11,435 bases of DNA from Microcaldota archaeon (GCA_018813975.1 JAHJAQ010000111.1:1-11435); one strand, 5' to 3'. Counted from the first letter of the stretch, positions 1 to 6,348 are shown. The notes: a model not told the origin generated them from the sequence alone. Numbers and translations are program-made.

Positions 1-27
1 AGACGTCTACATAACGTTTTTGGTGGG

Positions 28-40
28 TTTTTTTATACTT
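28..40 (+). promoter_or_regulatory. TATA-like promoter of ilvE
   Basis: A T-rich TATA-like stretch (TTTTTTATACTT) begins about 30 nt before the ATG at 59 and is centred about 26 nt from it. With archaeal TATA-to-start distances this puts the transcript start at or next to the ATG, so the mRNA is probably leaderless. A CTACATAAC box lies just upstream at 7-15. Confidence 0.5.
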
Positions 41-58
41 TAAAACCGTTCTTGGTTT

Positions 59-970
59 ATGAAAACCGCAAAATTCATTTGGATGAATGGCAAATTCAAA
101 AAATGGAAGGACGCCAAAGTACACTTTTTAACACACACGTTACATTATGGAACGGGTGTTTTTGAAGGAATTCGCTGTTATACTGGATCACCCCCGGCAA
201 TTTTTCGATTAGACGAACACCTCAAACGATTAGAAGATAGTGCCAAAATTTTTGGCATCAAAATACCGTTTTCACGACCCCAGATCAAAAAGGCGATTAT
301 CCGAACCGTGAAAAAAAACAAGTTAAAACAATGTTATATCCGCCCCCTAGTATACTACGGATATGGGGCTATGGGATTAAACCCCAAACCAAACCCCGTA
401 CAACTTGGAATTGCAGCTTGGCCTTGGGAACATTACTTGGGAAAAAAGGCAATAGAACAAGGGGCAAAAGTAAAAGTATGCACTTGGATTCGAAACAGTC
501 CTGACGCGATTCCGCCAAAAGCAAAAATTTGCGGAGCTTATGCAAACAGTGCATTGGGAAAAGTAGAAGCATTAGAAGAAGGAAGCATTGATTCTATTTT
601 ATTGGATGATCAAGGATTTGTAGCAGAGGGAACCGGAGAAAACATTTTTGTAGTAAAAGAAGGGGTTTTGTACACGCCACCCCTAAGCAATTGTTTAGCC
701 GGAATTACTCGAAAATCAATCATTGAAATCGCTGAAAACCAACGCATTCCACTCAAAGAAAAAGAAATGAGTCGCGGAGAATTGTATAGTGCGGATGAAG
801 TGTTTTTTACGGGAACTGCCGCAGAAGTAACCCCTATTACCATTGTTGATAATCGAAAAGTAGGAAAAGGAAAAGTAGGGCCGATTACGAAAAGACTACA
901 AAAAACTTATTCTGAAATTGTGCATGGCAAAAATGATCAGTTCAGTGATTGGTTAACCCCGATACAATAA
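59..970 (+). CDS. ilvE: branched-chain amino acid aminotransferase
   Basis: PLP-dependent class IV (fold type IV) aminotransferase of 303 aa, the usual length of IlvE. The family transfers the amino group between glutamate and the 2-oxo acids of Val, Leu and Ile in the cytoplasm, the last step of branched-chain amino acid synthesis. Visible landmarks are the N-terminal HYGTGVFEGIR (29-39), the expected Schiff-base lysine K156 in PPKAK, EGTGEN (190-195), the PLP-phosphate-binding loop LAGITR (213-218), ADEVFFTGTAAEVTP (245-259) and GPITKRLQ near the end. The ATG start is supported by the TATA-like box 30 nt upstream and by the match to the family N-terminus. The stop lies 2 nt from the stop of the convergent HD-domain gene. 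No other branched-chain pathway gene is in the window. D-alanine aminotransferase or aminodeoxychorismate lyase are less likely, given the length and motifs. Confidence 0.95.
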   Translation: MKTAKFIWMNGKFKKWKDAKVHFLTHTLHYGTGVFEGIRCYTGSPPAIFRLDEHLKRLEDSAKIFGIKIPFSRPQIKKAIIRTVKKNKLKQCYIRPLVYYGYGAMGLNPKPNPVQLGIAAWPWEHYLGKKAIEQGAKVKVCTWIRNSPDAIPPKAKICGAYANSALGKVEALEEGSIDSILLDDQGFVAEGTGENIFVVKEGVLYTPPLSNCLAGITRKSIIEIAENQRIPLKEKEMSRGELYSADEVFFTGTAAEVTPITIVDNRKVGKGKVGPITKRLQKTYSEIVHGKNDQFSDWLTPIQ

Positions 971-972
971 GA

Positions 973-1545
973 TTAGGGGGTTTTTTGGATTAGTTCTTCC
1001 AGCAACTCTTTTAGAACGGGTTCTGTGATATACGCTCGATTACATTGTAAAAAGACAGGAAAAATTTCTTTTTCAAAGTTTTTTTGGGAGTGATATTCGC
1101 TTGCCTGGAAAAGCATTTCAAGCTTATCCAATTGCTTAGCAATTTTGGCCTCTTTGGAAACACCCTCTTCAAATTCCACCCACAACACTTCAAAACGGAT
1201 TCTTGTTTTTTCATCCAACATTGAAAACAATTTGTTTTTAGCATCTAATTCTTTTTGTTTTTTTTCTTCCGGAGGCAAGCCTTTGAACGTGCCACCAAAA
1301 CGAGAAAAATCAAGGATTAAATCACCACAAATCGATTCGTGCAAATCATGCACCAAACACAAATCCACTAGTTTTTGTTGATTGCAATTCATTTTTTCAG
1401 CTAAGGTTAAAGCGAGTATAGTCATTCGAAAAGAATGGTCTGCAATACTTTCTGGCCCTTTAACCCCTCTTTCAATCCAACCGGTTCGCTTGATTTTTTT
1501 TAATTTCTCTAAGGCCTGGAAAAAAGATAACAATTGTTTGGACAT
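973..1545 (-). CDS. HD-domain phosphohydrolase, YfbR/HDDC2-type 5'-deoxynucleotidase
   Basis: A 190-aa HD-superfamily protein. Family landmarks are RTGWIERGVKGPESIADHS (20-38), which supplies the first metal histidine H37, then H66-D67 in LVHDLHESICGD, E70 and D75, and the late aspartate D140 in QLDKLE. Known HDDC2/YfbR enzymes dephosphorylate deoxynucleoside 5'-monophosphates using a divalent metal. The exact substrate here is inferred. I chose the ATG at 1545 rather than upstream in-frame codons because a good Shine-Dalgarno sequence (AGGTGA) precedes it and the family N-terminus begins there. The gene starts 8 nt after the stop of the winged-helix gene, and its ribosome site overlaps that stop, so the pair is probably co-transcribed and translationally coupled. 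It ends tail to tail with ilvE. Confidence 0.88.
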   Translation of the reverse strand: MSKQLLSFFQALEKLKKIKRTGWIERGVKGPESIADHSFRMTILALTLAEKMNCNQQKLVDLCLVHDLHESICGDLILDFSRFGGTFKGLPPEEKKQKELDAKNKLFSMLDEKTRIRFEVLWVEFEEGVSKEAKIAKQLDKLEMLFQASEYHSQKNFEKEIFPVFLQCNRAYITEPVLKELLEELIQKTP

Positions 1546-1553
1546 TATCTCAC

Positions 1554-2030
1554 CTACTTGGCATTTCGATAGCTTTCCGCCAATTGCCCAGAAACATTCT
1601 CTAATTCTTGCAGAGTCTGATTTAATTGAGCGGCTATCCAATGATTAAAAGTAGCCGTAAAATCTCCTGCAGGACTGTTCGGAGCAGCATTCAAGTAATA
1701 GTGTTTTCTTTTGCGCACTAGCAAGTCCAAATCAATTAAACGCTTTAAATGATAGAGTAATAGTTTTTCGGAAATGGTTTTGTTCTTTTTTTCTTTTAAA
1801 AAAGCCTGTAATTCTAAGGTAGTGGGATTTTGATTTTGGGAAAGCAATAAAAAAAACAAGGAATCCAAAATATCCAAGATCGTGCTCCGCGATTCTTTAG
1901 GGGAAATAAGTCCAGTTGAAAGGGCAAACCAGCGAAGCAAGGATCTACGCGTTAGCTTAACCTCTGGAGGCAAATCCATTTTGCGTACAATCCACTCTTT
2001 TCGTACAAGGCTTGCTTCAGGATGCTCCAT
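1554..2030 (-). CDS. archaeal winged helix-turn-helix protein
   Basis: A 158-aa DNA-binding protein. Residues 21-34 (PPEVKLTRRSLLRW) and the following ALSTGLISPKESRSTILDILD resemble the opening of a conserved but uncharacterised archaeal winged-helix family. Residues about 47-115 fit a winged helix: PTTLELQAFL is the region before the recognition helix, SEKLLLYHLKRLIDLDLLVRK the recognition helix and turn, and KHYYLN the wing. Residues 125-155 are probably a dimerising helix. It lies directly upstream of the HD-domain gene and divergent from the Ig-like gene across a 97-nt gap, so it may regulate one or both. An alternative start is the internal Met18. Target and signal are unknown. Confidence 0.75.
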   Translation of the reverse strand: MEHPEASLVRKEWIVRKMDLPPEVKLTRRSLLRWFALSTGLISPKESRSTILDILDSLFFLLLSQNQNPTTLELQAFLKEKKNKTISEKLLLYHLKRLIDLDLLVRKRKHYYLNAAPNSPAGDFTATFNHWIAAQLNQTLQELENVSGQLAESYRNAK

Positions 2031-2127
2031 AAAACCACTAAAAAACTTTTAGAATTTCTAATAGATTATTCTGAACAGGTATTTAAGGTTTTTGGAAAAG
2101 ACTTTATTACCATAATCACTAGATACT
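2031..2127. promoter_or_regulatory. divergent promoter region
   Basis: An AT-rich 97-nt spacer between two divergently transcribed genes. It holds TATTTAAGG near 2077-2086, which read on the minus strand gives a TTAAATA box that could serve the winged-helix gene. ACTTTATTA at 2101-2109 lies about 23 nt before the ATG at 2128. Assignment of each box is inference. Confidence 0.35.
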
Positions 2128-2502
2128 ATGGGTGAAAGAATGGTATTGGATATTACAACGCACTTTACACCGTACTCCTTGAATCTTTCCAGGCGAGAGC
2201 CCGTGGATTTTTTTGTGGAAATTCAGAACAAGTCCAAAGAACCCACTACCGCCACAGTACAATTACGAACCGGTTATCGACTGGCATTGGATATGGGGGG
2301 ACTTAAAAACAGCCAGGAAATTCGCTTGGAAAATCTAGGGCCTAATGAAAAAAGAGAATGGTATTTTAGCATTTTTCCAAGAGTAAACACGGAAATTGGA
2401 GAAAATCCCTTACAACTAAAAATCTTGGAGCATTATAAGGAAGATTTTTCATTGGTAAAGCGCAAATATAATCTGGATTTGACGTTACGCGCTCGGAAAT
2501 AG
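2128..2502 (+). CDS. conserved archaeal protein, predicted Ig-like beta-sandwich
   Basis: A 124-aa soluble protein without signal peptide or membrane segment. The pattern is of alternating beta strands, with THFTPYSLNLSRREPVDFFV (11-30), then a VEIQNKSKEP turn, a central GPNEKREWYFSIFP, and EHYKEDFSLVKRKYNLDLTLR at the end. This resembles small uncharacterised archaeal proteins with an Ig/CARDB-like fold. A function cannot be assigned; scaffolding or protein binding is plausible. The ATG at 2128 has a TATA-like box about 23 nt upstream. Met5 and its neighbours are alternative starts. It is the first gene of a possible plus-strand set continuing with 2543 and 2702, although an inverted repeat with its own TATA-like centre begins 2 nt after its stop. 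Confidence 0.7.
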   Translation: MGERMVLDITTHFTPYSLNLSRREPVDFFVEIQNKSKEPTTATVQLRTGYRLALDMGGLKNSQEIRLENLGPNEKREWYFSIFPRVNTEIGENPLQLKILEHYKEDFSLVKRKYNLDLTLRARK

Positions 2503-2504
2503 AA

Positions 2505-2527
2505 TTATGTAGTTATATGCTACATAA
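2505..2527. promoter_or_regulatory. inverted repeat enclosing a TATA-like box
   Basis: TTATGTAG (2505-2512) and its perfect complement CTACATAA (2520-2527) flank a 7-nt centre, TTATATG. That centre lies 30 nt before the GTG at 2543, the same distance at which TATA-like boxes sit before several other genes here. The element may be a promoter flanked by two operator half-sites. As RNA it would also form an 8-bp hairpin just after the preceding stop, so a terminator role is possible. Confidence 0.45.
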
Positions 2528-2542
2528 CTTAGAGTTGGTTTT

Positions 2543-2698
2543 GTGAAAAAACCCCCTAAAAAAGCCTTGGACGAACTGCTTCAAGCCAATTTAAGGCAAT
2601 TTGACGATTCCGATCGAAGGCAGGAAAGCCTTAGATCCCTTAAAAAAATGGCTCAAGACGTGCAAAACCTGAAACGAAAAAGGAGGCCGGGGGAATAG
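2543..2698 (+). CDS. small basic charged protein (51 aa), unknown
   Basis: An open frame of 51 codons from GTG at 2543 to TAG at 2696. The product begins VKKPPKKALDELLQ and ends KRKRRPGE. It is strongly charged and predicted helical in the middle (residues about 8-44). The case for a real gene rests on three points: the TATA-like box centred 26 nt upstream inside an inverted repeat, the tight spacing to the next gene (3 nt between the stop and the ATG at 2702), and the mostly A/T third codon positions. No family recognised. The Lys/Arg-rich ends suggest nucleic-acid or ribosome contact, but this is only a guess from composition. Confidence 0.45.
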   Translation: MKKPPKKALDELLQANLRQFDDSDRRQESLRSLKKMAQDVQNLKRKRRPGE

Positions 2699-2701
2699 AA
2701 A

Positions 2702-2947
2702 ATGGCCTTACGAACATCTCCCAGTCTAAGGAAAAGGCCGTCTTCACACCGAAAAATCCCTTCCAAAAAGACCTTGTTAAGTGGTCAGGAAATGAGCGAT
2801 ATTGCAGAATTGCAACGCATTACAAGTCAGCACCCTCGCCAAAGAACGGCAAGAGACAACGCATTTTTTCAGCAGCATTTTAAGCGCTATCTCCAAGACC
2901 CTCGAACGCAACGATTTCTGTTGAACCCAGGCACAACTTCTACATAA
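2702..2947 (+). CDS. small basic protein (81 aa), unknown
   Basis: An 81-aa product, very basic and Ser/Pro-rich in its first 30 residues (likely disordered), then predicted helical from about residue 30 (SGQEMSDIAELQRI) to 72. It has no cysteines, no membrane segment and no recognised domain. It starts 3 nt after the stop of the GTG micro-gene, and a purine-rich AGGAGG lies at 2681-2686, rather far (15 nt) from the ATG. The final codons coincide with a copy of the CTACATAAC motif (2940-2948), so the TAA stop is part of that motif. It is followed by a terminator-like hairpin pair. It could be a nucleic-acid-binding accessory protein, but nothing in the sequence proves this. Confidence 0.5.
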   Translation: MALRTSPSLRKRPSSHRKIPSKKTLLSGQEMSDIAELQRITSQHPRQRTARDNAFFQQHFKRYLQDPRTQRFLLNPGTTST

Positions 2948-2977
2948 CATTATTCTCGCTCGGCAACCCCATTCCCC

Positions 2978-3027
2978 AAAACGCGTTTTAGGGCGTTTTC
3001 AAGCCATTTTTCAATGGCCGTTTTTTT
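2978..3027 (+). terminator. tandem hairpins with T7 tract
   Basis: Two consecutive inverted repeats lie here. AAAACGC (2978-2984) pairs with GCGTTTT (2993-2999); the first part is also the palindrome AAAACGCGTTTT. GCCATT (3003-3008) pairs with AATGGC (3013-3018) over a 4-nt loop, followed by CG and seven T at 3021-3027. Hairpin plus T tract is well placed to end the plus-strand transcript of 2128-2947. Confidence 0.55.
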
Positions 3028-3094
3028 CGATTTTTTGAAAGTTTCCTTCGCAACAGTGCCGTATAATCCGTGTTATGCTTTAATAAGTTCTTTT

Positions 3095-3146
3095 CGGGCC
3101 CCAATTATTCGCATCTTGCGATTTTTAGCGGAATCGCAAGGGCCCG
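3095..3146 (+). ncRNA. candidate structured RNA (nested inverted repeats)
   Basis: The 331-nt stretch 2948-3278 carries no convincing gene. Besides the terminator hairpins it contains a GC-rich nested fold. An outer stem pairs CGGGCCC (3095-3101) with GGGCCCG (3140-3146). An inner stem pairs TTGCGATT (3116-3123) with AATCGCAA (3132-3139) around an 8-nt loop, leaving a 14-nt bulge on the 5' side. TTTAATAA near 3079-3087 could be its TATA box. The GC-rich block stands out from the AT-rich surroundings and continues to about 3215. It matches no RNA family I can name; RNase P, SRP, tRNA and C/D-box signatures were looked for and not found. Strand is unproven, because the repeats fold either way. 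Confidence 0.3.
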
Positions 3147-3221
3147 GCTCTCACAGATGGCTTAGAAGTGGCCCAAATCAGAGGGAATTGCGGAACGGGA
3201 AATGGCCAAACCGAAATATTA

Positions 3222-3234
3222 GTTATGTAGACAA
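3222..3234 (+). repeat. RTTATGTAG motif copy with extended GTTATGTAGACAA
   Basis: An exact 13-base match to the copy at 6319-6331, with related flanks on the left (GGCCAAACCGAAATATTA here, CGCCAAGCCAAGAATAA there). It lies 15 nt upstream of the TATA-like box for the kinase-fold gene starting at 3279. Other copies: 5-15, 2504-2512, 2520-2528, 2940-2948 and 7157-7165. Confidence 0.6.
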
Positions 3235-3248
3235 TTGGTTGTGGAATG

Positions 3249-3257
3249 TTAAAATAG
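3249..3257 (+). promoter_or_regulatory. TATA-like box for the kinase-fold gene
   Basis: TTAAAATAG begins exactly 30 nt before the ATG at 3279, the spacing seen for other probable leaderless genes here. This supports 3279 as the true start, although the main reading frame begins downstream. Confidence 0.5.
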
Positions 3258-3278
3258 CTTGAAACCATTCTTTTTTTG

Positions 3279-4231
3279 ATGCTTAAAACACAACCAAAAA
3301 AATCGAATCGTTTTCCGCGAAGGGGCCCTAGAAAATCCCCCACTAAAAGAGATCTTAAAGTAGATTGGGGTTTGGCATTTCCGGCAAAAAAAGGACCCCC
3401 GAAGGACTTGAATCTACAAATTGGACTACCAGAAGAAGGGTTATTGTTCCTAGAAAAGGAAGAACACTTGCTCAAATACAGCGAAGAGGATTTAGGGGTT
3501 TTCGGGAACGAGGATTTTTGAACAAAGAAGGGAGTGCAGAACTGGCGAGAGAAACGGGGCATCAACCGGCCACTATTCAAGAGATGGTTGATATTGCTAC
3601 GTGGTTACAACGAAAGGGCATTTGGGTTCCGAGGATTAGTGCAGTTGACTATAAAAATCAGATAATAGAGTTTGAACCGGGTGGAAAAACACAAAGTGCT
3701 TTTAACAGATCATTAATAGACCTAGAATATACGTTAGTTGGCTTGCACGGAACAGAACGAAACGAATGCATTCAAAAAATTAAAGCAAAACAAAAAATAC
3801 TGGCTGGACGATTGGCTAAAATATTTAGAATGATTGGTCGCGTTCAGGCAGCCGGTGTTATTCATGGACACCCGCACTTTGGGAACATTGTTTTTAGAGG
3901 AAACCAAGTTGGCCTAGTCGATTTTAAGCTTGCAGAACGAATTAATTGGAACGCCCTTTTTTCAAAAAGCGCGGGGAAACCACCAACCGATGAAATCATT
4001 GCTTTAAGAATTGTTAATGCGTTTACCCCGGATTATCATTACCTGTCAAGGATTATTAAACCGCTTAATTGGGGGATTTACCGTCCAAAATGGACAAAAG
4101 CGGAAATAAAAAAAATGGTTGGGCGGTTGGTACAACACTATCCGTGCAGCAATAGAATAAAAGAACTAGTTGCAACACACATTCTGGAAGGGTGGTTTGC
4201 AGAAGAAATAAGAGCAGCAGACCATAACTAA
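3279..4231 (+). CDS. protein kinase-fold protein with an apparent -1 frameshift
   Basis: The 3' part is one long frame (open from 3359, TTG at 3365, stop at 4229-4231). The promoter spacing and A/T-rich third positions instead favour starting at ATG 3279 in another frame, closed at 3519. The frames join if the ribosome or an indel shifts by -1 at the A7 run 3386-3392, giving about 317 aa. Numbering from 3365, residues 74-104 hold a helix and a strand ending in IIEFEPGG (hinge-like), and 151-174 hold a helix and a catalytic-loop motif, HGHPHFGN (167-174). LVDFK (184-188) fits the metal-binding DFG motif. APH/ABC1-type kinases have Asp where His169 stands, so catalysis is doubtful. The basic N-terminus (RRGPRK, RRRVIVPRKGR) is probably flexible. 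It may be a lipid, small-molecule or protein kinase relative or a pseudokinase. Alternatively it starts at TTG 3365, unshifted. Confidence 0.6.
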
Positions 4232-4240
4232 GCAGACCAT

Positions 4241-4254
4241 AATATATTCTATAT
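4241..4254 (+). promoter_or_regulatory. TATA-like box of the esterase gene
   Basis: AATATATTCTATAT begins 30 nt before the ATG at 4271, giving a probable leaderless transcript. The gap after the kinase-fold gene is only 39 nt, so some read-through is possible. Confidence 0.5.
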
Positions 4255-4270
4255 AGAAGGCTTCAACAAT

Positions 4271-5305
4271 ATGAATACAAAGAAAATAGTAATTTGGATT
4301 GGCGTTATTTTTTTGGTGATTGTGTTTTTTGGCATACTTTCTATTATGCGATCTGAACGGGGCCCGGGCGATTATGATTTTTCAGTATGGCATGATGGGC
4401 TAAAAAGAACTTATTTGGTTCATGTTCCCCCCTCTTACACGGGAGAAAATTTAACTCCGGTTGTTTTGGTTCTTCATGGTGGCGGTGGAAACGGAGAAAG
4501 CATGAAAGAATTTACCTTGATGGATACTACCGCTGATAAAGAAGGATTTATTGCAGTATACCCTGAGGGAACCGGTAAAAAGTTTTTTGGTAAAACGCTT
4601 GGTTCCTGGAATGGGGGTAGATGTTGTCCTTCTGCCATGGAAGAAAATGTGGATGATGTTGGATTTATTTCAAAAATGATTGACCAACTACAAGCAGATT
4701 TTAATGCGGATCAAGACCGAATTTTTGTTACGGGCCATTCAAATGGAGCGATTATGGCGTATCGTCTTGCGTGTGAATTATCGAATAAGATTGCGGCAAT
4801 CGCGCCCATCGGTGCACAAGGCGTGTTTGAAAGTTGTCCTCTTGAAAGACCGGTTCCAACGATTCATTTTCACGGAACAAAAGATCCTTGTACGGGTTAT
4901 GCTGAAAGTAGATTGTGTGGTGGTTGTTCTGCAGAATTTTTTTGCAAAGTGTCTGCTATTCTTTGTCCCGAAGAATCGTTTAAATGGGAATGCGATTCGG
5001 TACCTGGTTTTTTTGATGATTGGAGAGAATTGAATAGAGTTACGGGGGCATCACAAGTTACTTTTGAAAACAATAACGCTACTTGTATAACATATGGTCC
5101 AAGCATGGAGGACACAGAGGTTTCCTTGTGCACAATTGAGGATATGGGACATCAATGGCCTGGTGGATCGTATGGTTCTCCATGCCAAGAAGGATTGAAA
5201 TCCCAAAAATGCATGGATTGGATAAAATCAATGGGTCCTATCAGCCAGGATATAAGCGCAAACGAGGCCATGTGGGAATTTTTTAAAAAACACCCCTTAA
5301 ATTAA
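4271..5305 (+). CDS. LpqC/PHB-depolymerase-type alpha/beta hydrolase, membrane-anchored
   Basis: A 344-aa esterase of the polyhydroxybutyrate depolymerase/feruloyl esterase group (LpqC type, COG3509-like). Residues 5-25 form one hydrophobic segment after KK, a signal anchor placing the enzyme outside the membrane. The hydrolase core shows the oxyanion-hole HGGGGN (69-74), the nucleophile S157 in GHSNGA, probable acid D205 in HGTKDPCTGY and H294 in GHQWPGG. Such enzymes cleave esters, from polyesters to feruloylated sugars; substrate here is unknown. There are 14 cysteines, several packed in 207-241 (CTGY, CGGC, FFC, LCP, WEC), suggesting disulfides and extracytoplasmic folding. The family is commonest in bacteria and fungi, so transfer is possible. 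The small membrane peptide gene follows 120 nt downstream. Confidence 0.88.
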   Translation: MNTKKIVIWIGVIFLVIVFFGILSIMRSERGPGDYDFSVWHDGLKRTYLVHVPPSYTGENLTPVVLVLHGGGGNGESMKEFTLMDTTADKEGFIAVYPEGTGKKFFGKTLGSWNGGRCCPSAMEENVDDVGFISKMIDQLQADFNADQDRIFVTGHSNGAIMAYRLACELSNKIAAIAPIGAQGVFESCPLERPVPTIHFHGTKDPCTGYAESRLCGGCSAEFFCKVSAILCPEESFKWECDSVPGFFDDWRELNRVTGASQVTFENNNATCITYGPSMEDTEVSLCTIEDMGHQWPGGSYGSPCQEGLKSQKCMDWIKSMGPISQDISANEAMWEFFKKHPLN

Positions 5306-5307
5306 AC

Positions 5308-5336
5308 GAACAAAACCAATAGTTTGTTCATTGGTT
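5308..5336 (+). repeat. interleaved inverted repeats after the esterase stop
   Basis: GAACAAA (5308-5314) is complementary to TTTGTTC (5323-5329), and AACCAAT (5314-5320) to ATTGGTT (5330-5336). The order A-B-A'-B' allows either of two hairpins, or a pseudoknot-like arrangement. It begins 3 nt after the stop of the esterase gene. Possible roles are transcript 3'-end structure or a protein-binding site. Confidence 0.4.
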
Positions 5337-5425
5337 TCATTTGAAGAGGTTGAAAACGCAATCCCATACTATTTAATGATTTAGCTCTTGAATCTTGATA
5401 AAAACAAATCTGGGAGGAACAAAAT

Positions 5426-5596
5426 ATGACTACATGTAATTCAAAAACCGGAGCACTTGTTGTAGGAGTAGTACTCTTACTAATTGCAGCCTATCTTTTC
5501 TTTATGACAGAGGATGTTAACACTAAATGGTATGGCAGCGGAATACTAGCCATTCTAGGCGTTATACTTTTAATTGGCGGTTGCAAAAAAAAGTAA
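5426..5596 (+). CDS. small double-membrane-span protein (56 aa)
   Basis: A 56-aa product. Hydrophobic segments at residues about 10-27 (LVVGVVLLLIAAYLFF) and 38-52 (GSGILAILGVILLIGG) are joined by the polar turn MTEDVNTKWY, making a helical hairpin in the membrane. A cysteine sits at each end (C4 and C53), and the tail is KKK, suggesting that both termini face the cytoplasm. A strong Shine-Dalgarno GGGAGG (5412-5417) lies 8 nt before the ATG, and CTATTTAATG near 5370-5380 can serve as TATA box, so this gene has a leader, unlike several neighbours. No family recognised. It could be a small subunit or partner of the membrane-anchored esterase upstream, but only adjacency suggests it. Confidence 0.7.
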   Translation: MTTCNSKTGALVVGVVLLLIAAYLFFMTEDVNTKWYGSGILAILGVILLIGGCKKK

Positions 5597-5598
5597 AC

Positions 5599-5607
5599 CT
5601 TTTTTAG
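5599..5607 (+). promoter_or_regulatory. CTTTTTTAG promoter box
   Basis: The 9-mer CTTTTTTAG starts 30 nt before the ATG at 5629. The identical 9-mer recurs at 8663-8671 with the same 30-nt distance to the ATG at 8693. It starts 3 nt after the preceding stop, so the same T run may also act in termination. Confidence 0.5.
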
Positions 5608-5628
5608 CGGGGCCACAGTAAGTTTTGT

Positions 5629-6267
5629 ATGCGCAGAGCAAGAGCGATCAAAGCCAGTGGAAAAACAGCTAAAGGAACAGTGCTTGCTGGAAAAGAAACT
5701 GGAATAAAGATTCGTTCCAAGCATTGGTTTCAACATCAGATGAAAAGAAGAATGAAACGCGAAGGAGCAAAACTGGAGGGATACAGCAAAAAAACGACTT
5801 TTTGCAAGATAAAAGTGGGAAGAAAAACAATTCCTTATATGGTTGTGCAAAAATTAAAACGAAACAGTGTTGCAAAAATACTCGCCCCAATAGAATTACC
5901 CAAACAGATCGCCTTTTTTAGTCAATTACGAGAGATTGAAGCAGTAAAACCACACATTCCCCCCACTACGCGAAGAATTAAAATTAATGGAGAACACGGA
6001 TTATTAGTAACGGATTTAACCCAACGAGGAAAATACCTTGTTAAATCATTCAATGCTCCAAAACGCCCTACGCGAAATATTGATTACTTATTGAAAAACT
6101 TTGCAAATGCGGTTGAATTACAAGAAAAAGTAGAGACACTTAAACAAGTCGCCTATCTTCACACTGGCGTAGTGCTCTATGATGACGCTTTTTTAGTACA
6201 AGTCGACCCTAAAACCAACAAAGGCATAAAAGTGTGGATTGTAGATGTAGAGTTTTCTTTACGGTAG
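5629..6267 (+). CDS. degenerate protein kinase-like protein
   Basis: A 212-aa protein with a very basic N-terminus (1-45, many Lys/Arg, SGKTAKGT). From about residue 58 the layout resembles a small kinase fold. MVVQKLKR (71-78) fits strand 3 with its lysine K75, the helix around 90-106 fits helix C, and GLLVTDLTQRGKYL (124-137) fits the hinge. A long helix, 159-177, ends in LHTGVVLYDD at the catalytic-loop position, and VWIVDVEF (202-209) fits the metal-binding Asp (D206). The canonical HxD...N motif is absent or badly altered, and the protein stops just after the DFG-like motif, lacking most of a C lobe. I infer a pseudokinase or a minimal divergent kinase-like fold. Confidence in the gene is high; the fold assignment is moderate. 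Its promoter box suggests a leaderless mRNA. Confidence 0.7.
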   Translation: MRRARAIKASGKTAKGTVLAGKETGIKIRSKHWFQHQMKRRMKREGAKLEGYSKKTTFCKIKVGRKTIPYMVVQKLKRNSVAKILAPIELPKQIAFFSQLREIEAVKPHIPPTTRRIKINGEHGLLVTDLTQRGKYLVKSFNAPKRPTRNIDYLLKNFANAVELQEKVETLKQVAYLHTGVVLYDDAFLVQVDPKTNKGIKVWIVDVEFSLR

Positions 6268-6318
6268 AGTAAAATTTGTGAAAAAGGCGGAGAAACAAAA
6301 TCGCCAAGCCAAGAATAA

Positions 6319-6331
6319 GTTATGTAGACAA
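6319..6331 (+). repeat. GTTATGTAGACAA motif copy
   Basis: An exact 13-base match to 3222-3234. The left flank GCCAAGCCAAGAATAA also resembles the flank of the copy at 2940-2948 read on the other strand (GCCGAGCGAGAATAAT). It lies between the second kinase-like gene and the Rieske remnant, 18 nt from the remnant's stop codon. Confidence 0.6.
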
Positions 6332-6348
6332 CTTACTTGGTTTAAGTA

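Noticed and set aside
3157..3175. TGGCTTAGAAG followed by GGCC resembles helix 43 (L11-binding region) of 23S rRNA
   Set aside because: Only about 15 nt match; the neighbouring rRNA helices are absent and no L11 gene is nearby, so chance is the simplest explanation.
3014..3262. 82-aa plus-strand open frame
   Set aside because: It begins inside the terminator-like hairpin, has no promoter or ribosome site in register, and covers the GC-rich inverted repeat with no recognisable protein pattern.
3125..3580. 151-aa minus-strand frame
   Set aside because: It is antisense to the start of the kinase-fold gene and crosses the gene-free stretch, with Pro/Ser/Phe-rich composition typical of a shadow frame.
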